The notes beneath the pieces were generated by a model. That model did not search any database. It saw nothing but the letters and a program-made list of their open reading frames with translations, and was not told where the DNA came from. A stretch of 19,291 nucleotides of DNA, from NCBI GenBank assembly GCA_963974445.1, contig CAXBDI010000076.1:1-19291 (forward strand), in the 5' to 3' direction. Positions 15,043 to 19,291 of the stretch are shown here, piece by piece. A program made the position numbers and the translations under genes. How positions within the stretch are numbered: the first letter of the stretch is position 1; each line of letters opens with the position of its first letter. The stretch comes from JACKII01 sp963974445 (GTDB lineage Bacteria > Pseudomonadota > Alphaproteobacteria > Bin95).

Positions 15043-16020
15043 CTAACCCGCGGCTCGCCGGCTGGCGCTGACCCGCAGGCCGAGCGACGGGCGCTCGAGC
15101 AGCACGTCCTCGCGAAACCGCATCAGCTTGGCGGGTCTGCCCCCGGTGTCCGTCGCGACACCGCCAGTCTCCTCCACCAGATCCTGCTGCTCCACCAGGC
15201 GGCGGAAATTCTGCTTGTGCAGCGGAATGCCAGAAAGCGCCTCCGCGGTTTTTTGCAATTGCGACAGGGTGAACTCGGGCGGCATCAGCTCGAACAGCAC
15301 CGGGCGGTACTTGATCTTGGCGCGCAGGCGGCTGATCCCGGTGGCCAAAATCCGCCGGTGATCCGCCGCAAGCGAGACACCAAACGTTGCCCCGGGCGTC
15401 TCCGGCGGCGGGCACTCACGGTCGCGGTAAGACTCATCTACCAGACCTGCGGTGTAGAGCATCTCGTAGCGCTCCAGCGCCCGCTCCTCATCCCAGGCGA
15501 CTCGGCCCGTACCGAAGGTCATGTCCATCCGGTTCCGCCACACGCCCCTGCGCGCCGCGCGGTCCGTCTTGCCCCAGGCGATCATCCGGTCGCGCAGCGT
15601 CTCCATCAAGGCGGGCTCACCGTCGCGCCGGTCTTCCCAGGGAAACAGCGCGTACCAGGATAGCCAATGCGCCTGCATTTCCAATTGATCCGCGGGCATG
15701 GAGACCAGGGCGAGGTAGGCGATGGAGACGGCACGGTGATCGATATCCTCGCCGGCATCGACGGGGGTCGAAGTGCGGTCGCCGAAAGTGTAAAGCTGCT
15801 CGATATATTCCAGGCGGCACTTGGTTTGCGCCTCCACCCAGGAACGCAAGCCGGCTTGTAAGGTGCGATGGCCGGACACCAGCGGGCCGGAGGGCAGCGC
15901 GATGCCCGGCGGCTCTGCGGTATCGACGGTCAGCACATACGGTTGGCCGGCATCGACTGCGACCACAACGGCGGTCAGGTCGATGCGGACGCGGCTTTCT
16001 TGTGGCTGGCCGGCAGCCAT
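15043..16020 (-). CDS. nadQ: NadQ-type transcriptional regulator of NAD biosynthesis
   Basis: The 325-residue protein has an N-terminal NUDIX-like domain (about 10-200) and a C-terminal winged helix (about 230-325). The latter has the pattern MPPEFTLSQLQKTAEAL...NFRRLVEQQDLVEETGG...GRPAKLMRF, as in NrtR and NadQ regulators. The NUDIX box region (about 42-70, LPSGPLVSG...LRSWVEAQTKCRLEYIE) lacks the usual REUxEE glutamates, so I expect ligand sensing without hydrolysis. NadQ was assigned by comparative genomics as a repressor of nad genes in Alphaproteobacteria; direct location upstream of nadA-nadC and the palindromes between them fit this. Its ATG is only three bases after the stop of the crotonase-family gene, so it is probably translated from that transcript. 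No separate promoter is visible. Confidence 0.88.
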   Translation of the reverse strand: MAAGQPQESRVRIDLTAVVVAVDAGQPYVLTVDTAEPPGIALPSGPLVSGHRTLQAGLRSWVEAQTKCRLEYIEQLYTFGDRTSTPVDAGEDIDHRAVSIAYLALVSMPADQLEMQAHWLSWYALFPWEDRRDGEPALMETLRDRMIAWGKTDRAARRGVWRNRMDMTFGTGRVAWDEERALERYEMLYTAGLVDESYRDRECPPPETPGATFGVSLAADHRRILATGISRLRAKIKYRPVLFELMPPEFTLSQLQKTAEALSGIPLHKQNFRRLVEQQDLVEETGGVATDTGGRPAKLMRFREDVLLERPSLGLRVSASRRAAG

Positions 16021-16023
16021 GCC

Positions 16024-16827
16024 CTATCGCCCGAGAAACGCCGGCGGGCGTTTTTCCATGAAGGCGGTGTAGCCTTCGGTATAGTCGTGGCTGGCGAAGC
16101 AGGCTTCGACCATCTCCGCAATCGCATCGAGTTTGCGCGCGCTCTCATCCTGCACCGCGGCGTTGACCGCTGCTTTCGCGGCTCGGATGGTCATCGGCGC
16201 GTTGTTCTTGATGATCGTGCAGTATTCGAGAACGGTTTCCTCCAAGTGCTCGACCGGAACGACGCGGTTGACCAGGCCCATAATCCGCGCGTCCTCCGCC
16301 GTGAACGGCTTGCCGAGGAAGAAGATCTCCTTGGCGAAGGTCGGGCCGACCAGATCGACGAGTTGGCGGATACCGTCATAGCCATAGCCGACGCCCAGCT
16401 TCGCCGCCGGCACGCCGAAGTTTGAGCCTTCGGAGCAAATGCGGATGTCCGCGTCGAGCGAGATCGCAGCACCGCCACCCATGCACCAACCGCGAATTTG
16501 CGCGATGAAGGGCTTCTCCAACGCCGCCATCGCCGCGTGTGCCCGGTCGCCCGACTTGTCGTACTCTTTCGTCTGTTCCGGCGAAGAGCGCATGCTCTGA
16601 AACTCGGAGATGTCGGCGCCGGAGACAAAGGCCTTGTCGCCGGCGCCTTTCATGACGACCACGCGGACGTCCGGGTCGGCCTGGAAGCTCTCGATGATCG
16701 GCGGGATCGCTTCCCACATGGAGTAGGTCATGGCATTGCGTTTCGCCGGCTGGTTGAAGATCATCCAGCCGATACCGTCGCGCTTTTCCGCTAGCATCTT
16801 GCCGTTCGCGTATTCTTTGGTGGTCAT
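16024..16827 (-). CDS. Enoyl-CoA hydratase/isomerase (crotonase) family protein
   Basis: From ATG 16827 (MTTKEYANGK) the protein has 267 residues, normal for crotonases; the open frame continues upstream to 16893 but only through a REP-like repeat, and GAAGGAAC precedes ATG 16827. The oxyanion-hole segments FVSGADISEF (67-76) and GWCMGGGAAIS (113-123) are present. Aligned by eye with rat crotonase (FGxPE...AMEM), the first catalytic glutamate (E144) is replaced by A141 in FGVPAAKLG, while the second (E164) is kept as E167 in FAKEIFF. Plain hydration of 2-enoyl-CoA is therefore uncertain; isomerase, hydrolase, decarboxylase or CaiD-like action are alternatives. nadQ begins three bases after its stop, and a CoA-transferase gene lies upstream. 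Confidence 0.92.
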   Translation of the reverse strand: MTTKEYANGKMLAEKRDGIGWMIFNQPAKRNAMTYSMWEAIPPIIESFQADPDVRVVVMKGAGDKAFVSGADISEFQSMRSSPEQTKEYDKSGDRAHAAMAALEKPFIAQIRGWCMGGGAAISLDADIRICSEGSNFGVPAAKLGVGYGYDGIRQLVDLVGPTFAKEIFFLGKPFTAEDARIMGLVNRVVPVEHLEETVLEYCTIIKNNAPMTIRAAKAAVNAAVQDESARKLDAIAEMVEACFASHDYTEGYTAFMEKRPPAFLGR

Positions 16828-16840
16828 TCGCAAAGGTTCC

Positions 16841-16933
16841 TTCACCCTGAGCCGCACCCGTAAGGGCGCGAGTCGAAGGGTCTTTTCTGGCACACACCCT
16901 TCGACTCGCCGCTTCGCGACGGCTCAGGGAGAA
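16841..16933. repeat. REP-like palindrome between CoA-transferase and crotonase genes
   Basis: The inner arms GCGAGTCGAAGGGT (16868-16881) and ACCCTTCGACTCGC (16896-16909) are a perfect 14-base pair with a 14-base loop. The outer arms CCCTGAGCCG (16845-16854) and CGGCTCAGGG (16920-16929) are a perfect 10-base pair. The motif TTCACCCTGAGC...GTCGAAGGGT resembles an intergenic palindrome I recall from many bacterial genomes. It lies between two genes on the same strand, so it may lower read-through from the CoA-transferase gene or stabilise transcript ends. Confidence 0.8.
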
Positions 16934-16960
16934 GAATTAAGAGAAACGGAAGGCTCAACC

Positions 16961-18151
16961 CTACACCACACCCTTGTCATGCATGGATTTGATCGTCGCG
17001 GCGTCATAGCCGAGTTCAGCCAGGATGGCGTCGGTGTGCTCGCCCTGCTCCGGCGTGGCCGTGCGGATTTGATGCGGTGTGCGCGACAGGCGGACTGCCT
17101 GGTTGACGATGCCGAACTCGCCCATGCGCGGGTGCTGGATCGGGGTCGCCATCTCCAGGTGCTTGACCTGCGGGTCGGCGAACATCTCGGCCATGTTGTA
17201 GATCGGGCCGCAGGGCACGCCCTTTTCCTCGAACAGCTCAACCCAATATTGGCTGGGCTTGTGCTTGGTCACCTCGGCGATGACGGCGTTCATGTCCTTG
17301 CGGTTCTTCGAGCGTTTCGGCGCCGTGTCGAAGCGGTCGTCGGTCAGCCATTCCTTGTGACCGACAGCCTTGCAGAAGCGCTCGTAGATCGGGCCGCCGG
17401 CAACCGCGATGTTGATATGCCCGTCCGAGGTGGGGAAGACGCCGGTCGGGATGCTGGTCGGGTGATCGTTGCCGGCGGAGACCGGCACCTCGCCCTCTTT
17501 CAAATAGCGAGCGGCCTGGAAATCCAGCATCTGGATTTGCGCCTGCAACAGCGATGTCTGCACCCACTGACCCTTGCCAGACACCTCCCGCTCCAGCAGC
17601 GCCAGCAGAATGCCTTGAGCGCAGAACATGCCCGCGGAGAGATCGGCAACCGGGATGCCAGCGCGCATCGGGCCACGCCCCGGCTCGCCGGTGATCGACA
17701 TGATGCCGCCCATCCCCTGTGCGATCTGGTCGAAACCGGGACGGTCGCGATACGGCCCGTCCTCGCCAAAGCCTGAGATCGAGCCCAGGATGATGCCGGG
17801 ATTGACCTTGGCGAGGCTGTCATAGTCGATGCCCAGGCGGAACTTCACATCGGCACGGTAGTTCTCGACCACAACGTCGGCGTCGGCCACCAGCTTCATG
17901 AACACTTCCAGCCCCTGCTTCTCCTTCAGGTTCAGGGTCAGCGAGCGCTTGTTGCGGTGCAGGTTCTGGAAGTCGGACCCGTCGCGGGCACCGCCCAACT
18001 CCTCCTTGCCGTCGGGCGGCGTTTCCACCTTGATCACATCGGCGCCCCAGTCCGCCAACTGGCGCACGCAGGTCGGCCCGGCGCGCACCCGGGTCAGGTC
18101 GAGCACCTTGAAACGCGAAAGCGGCAGGCCGGTGGTGGCGGTGGCGGGCAT
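16961..18151 (-). CDS. CaiB/BaiF family (class III) CoA-transferase
   Basis: Class III CoA-transferases move CoA between acyl-CoAs and free acids through an aspartyl-CoA intermediate. The 396-residue protein starts at ATG 18151 (MPATATTGLPLSRFKVLDLT) with GAGGGAAG about eight bases upstream; the longer open frame upstream runs into the dehydratase gene and is not real. The family marks are LADWGADVIKVETP (32-45), NLHRNKRSLTLNLK (63-76), VVENYR (94-99) and SGFGEDGPYRDRPGFD (126-141). The catalytic aspartate is D170 in VADLSAGMFCAQG, the position of Asp169 in formyl-CoA transferase. Its neighbours are a dehydratase upstream and a crotonase downstream, the latter beyond a REP-like palindrome. 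Substrates cannot be told; formyl/oxalyl, carnitine-type and aromatic acids all occur in this family. Confidence 0.94.
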   Translation of the reverse strand: MPATATTGLPLSRFKVLDLTRVRAGPTCVRQLADWGADVIKVETPPDGKEELGGARDGSDFQNLHRNKRSLTLNLKEKQGLEVFMKLVADADVVVENYRADVKFRLGIDYDSLAKVNPGIILGSISGFGEDGPYRDRPGFDQIAQGMGGIMSITGEPGRGPMRAGIPVADLSAGMFCAQGILLALLEREVSGKGQWVQTSLLQAQIQMLDFQAARYLKEGEVPVSAGNDHPTSIPTGVFPTSDGHINIAVAGGPIYERFCKAVGHKEWLTDDRFDTAPKRSKNRKDMNAVIAEVTKHKPSQYWVELFEEKGVPCGPIYNMAEMFADPQVKHLEMATPIQHPRMGEFGIVNQAVRLSRTPHQIRTATPEQGEHTDAILAELGYDAATIKSMHDKGVV

Positions 18152-18195
18152 GGAGCAGGCTTCCCTCTGTGCAAGCAATTTTAAGCGTGAGCCAC

Positions 18196-18225
18196 GTGAT
18201 AGCGCACGCGGTGGTGCCATGCCAA
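18196..18225 (-). promoter_or_regulatory. Candidate promoter of the CoA-transferase gene
   Basis: On the minus strand TTGGCA (18220-18225, five of six) is followed after 18 bases by TATCAC (18196-18201, four of six), inside the 91-base gap and about 45 bases before the start codon. A second -10-like box TAAAAT is nearer the gene but has no partner. The pattern is reasonable but unproven. Confidence 0.4.
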
Positions 18226-18242
18226 GCGCGACCGCGCACCGG

Positions 18243-19217
18243 TCAGGCGGGCCCAAGCCCCTCCGCCAAGACCTGCTGGTAGACCGGCATGTCGACATTG
18301 CCGCCGGACAGCACGAGACCGACCACCTTGCCGGGGTTCGCCGCCCGCTCCTGAATGGCGGCGGCCAGCGGGGCGGCGCCCGCGCCCTCCGCCAGTTGGT
18401 GGCAGTCGGTGTAGTAGGCGCGCATGGCGGCTTTGATCTCGGCGTCGCTGACCTGCACGATCCGCGCAGCACCCTTGTTAATAAACGCCACCGCTTCCGC
18501 CACCGGCACGCGGCAGGCCATGCCATCCGCCATCGTATCGGCAGAGTTGGTAGACACCGGCTTGCCCGCCTCGAACGACAGGGCGTAGGCGTTCGCCTCG
18601 GTCGAGACGACGCCGACAACATCCGTCTTGTGCCCCAACGCATCGCGCGCCGCGATCATCCCGCAAATGCCGGAGCCAAGGCCGATGGGCACGTAGACCA
18701 CATCCAGGTCCGGCGCAGCCGACAGGAATTCGAAGGAGTAGGTAGCGACGCCTGCAATCAGCGCCGGATGAAAACTCGGCAGCAAATGCAGGTGCTCTGC
18801 CTCCGCCCGCGCCATGCAGGCTTCGTAACACGCCTGGAAGTCGTGGCCTTCCTCGACCAGTGTGGCGCCGAAGGCCCGCATCGCCGCGTTCTTCTCGCGG
18901 CTGTTGCCCCGTGGAATATAGACCGTGGCAGTGCAGCCGAACTTGGCGGCGGCCAGCGCGACGCTCTGGCCATGATTGCCGCGGGTGGCGGTGATCACGC
19001 CGTCGACGTCCGGATGCTCGCTACGCAACCTATCCATATAGGCCAGTCCGCCCCGCACCTTGAACGCGCCGATGGGCGTATGGTTCTCGTGCTTGACGAC
19101 AACCTTGGCGCCAAGCCGCTCCGCCAGCAGCGGCCAGGCGATTTCCGGAGTCGGTTTCAGATGGCGGTGAACGAGTTCGGCGGCCGAACGAATCGCAGCG
19201 AGATCGGGCAGGCTCAT
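18243..19217 (-). CDS. Serine/threonine dehydratase-like PLP enzyme (fold type II)
   Basis: The 324-residue protein belongs to the tryptophan-synthase-beta superfamily, in which threonine and serine dehydratases eliminate ammonia to give 2-oxo acids. The PLP lysine is K53 in IGAFKVRGG, the cofactor-contacting segment is ATRGNHGQS (77-85), and the phosphate loop is GLGSG at 179-183 instead of the GGGGL common in biosynthetic threonine dehydratases. There is no C-terminal ACT-like regulatory domain, so it resembles catabolic forms. I chose ATG 19217 (MSLPDLAAIR) over TTG 19238, which has no ribosome-binding site; GAAGG lies 12 bases before the ATG, also not ideal. The related hydroxyectoine and hydroxyaspartate ammonia-lyases are alternatives. 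The CoA-transferase gene follows at 91 bases, with its own promoter candidate. Confidence 0.9.
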   Translation of the reverse strand: MSLPDLAAIRSAAELVHRHLKPTPEIAWPLLAERLGAKVVVKHENHTPIGAFKVRGGLAYMDRLRSEHPDVDGVITATRGNHGQSVALAAAKFGCTATVYIPRGNSREKNAAMRAFGATLVEEGHDFQACYEACMARAEAEHLHLLPSFHPALIAGVATYSFEFLSAAPDLDVVYVPIGLGSGICGMIAARDALGHKTDVVGVVSTEANAYALSFEAGKPVSTNSADTMADGMACRVPVAEAVAFINKGAARIVQVSDAEIKAAMRAYYTDCHQLAEGAGAAPLAAAIQERAANPGKVVGLVLSGGNVDMPVYQQVLAEGLGPA

Positions 19218-19291
19218 GAGGTGCAGACGCCTTCGCAAGGAGGGTGGAGATCCCTGACTAGCAGAACCGGCCGTCGCATCGCCAGGAACAA

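Noticed and set aside
18152..18643. Upstream extension of the CoA-transferase frame into the dehydratase gene
   Set aside because: The extension is Arg/Pro-rich shadow sequence; family homology begins right after ATG 18151, which has a ribosome-binding site.

Overview
The window reads as a GC-rich alphaproteobacterial chromosome segment, most likely from the Rhodospirillales or a close relative. This placement is an inference from gene content: a J-domain gene with cobS and cobT in a row, and a NadQ-type regulator directly upstream of nadA-nadC. I see no phage, integrase, insertion sequence, CRISPR array, rRNA or tRNA. Coding density is high and no gap exceeds 300 bases. The longest gaps are 4737-4966 (a REP-like palindrome), 14864-15042 (the nadA control region), 1016-1173, 2758-2915 and 16828-16960.

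Layout. Positions 1-1015 (-) hold the N-terminal part of an acyl-CoA dehydrogenase, which diverges from an acyl-CoA ligase (1174-2757, +). typA/bipA follows (2916-4736, +) and converges on a minus-strand group of a J-domain protein, cobS and cobT (8428 down to 4967). Upstream of these, still on the minus strand, lie a glutamate-1-semialdehyde-aminomutase-like aminotransferase (9789-8482) and a zinc-less MDR oxidoreductase (10872-9874). The oxidoreductase diverges from a second acyl-CoA ligase (10960-12474, +), which is followed by a small protein of unknown function (12525-12947, +). The right third is all minus strand: a serine/threonine dehydratase-like enzyme, a CaiB/BaiF CoA-transferase, a crotonase-family protein, NadQ, nadA and nadC.

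Three themes connect the genes. The first is acyl-CoA metabolism: dehydrogenase, two ligases, CoA-transferase, crotonase and oxidoreductase, with no substrate that can be named from sequence. The second is cofactor synthesis: the CobS/CobT subunits of aerobic cobaltochelatase, and NadA/NadC of de novo NAD synthesis. The third is housekeeping translation/ribosome function through the GTPase TypA.

The best regulatory signal is the nadQ-nadA gap. Three palindromic sites share the core CTC-N5-GAG, are spaced by close to whole helical turns, and surround a good sigma-70 promoter (TTGACA-16-TAATAT). They sit next to a gene for a NUDIX-like/winged-helix regulator whose NUDIX box looks degenerate. 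This resembles the NadQ regulation predicted in other Alphaproteobacteria, so it is probably not a new system, although the three-site arrangement and the link of nadQ to a crotonase gene deserve a look. I found no convincing undescribed defence, mobile or secondary-metabolite system.
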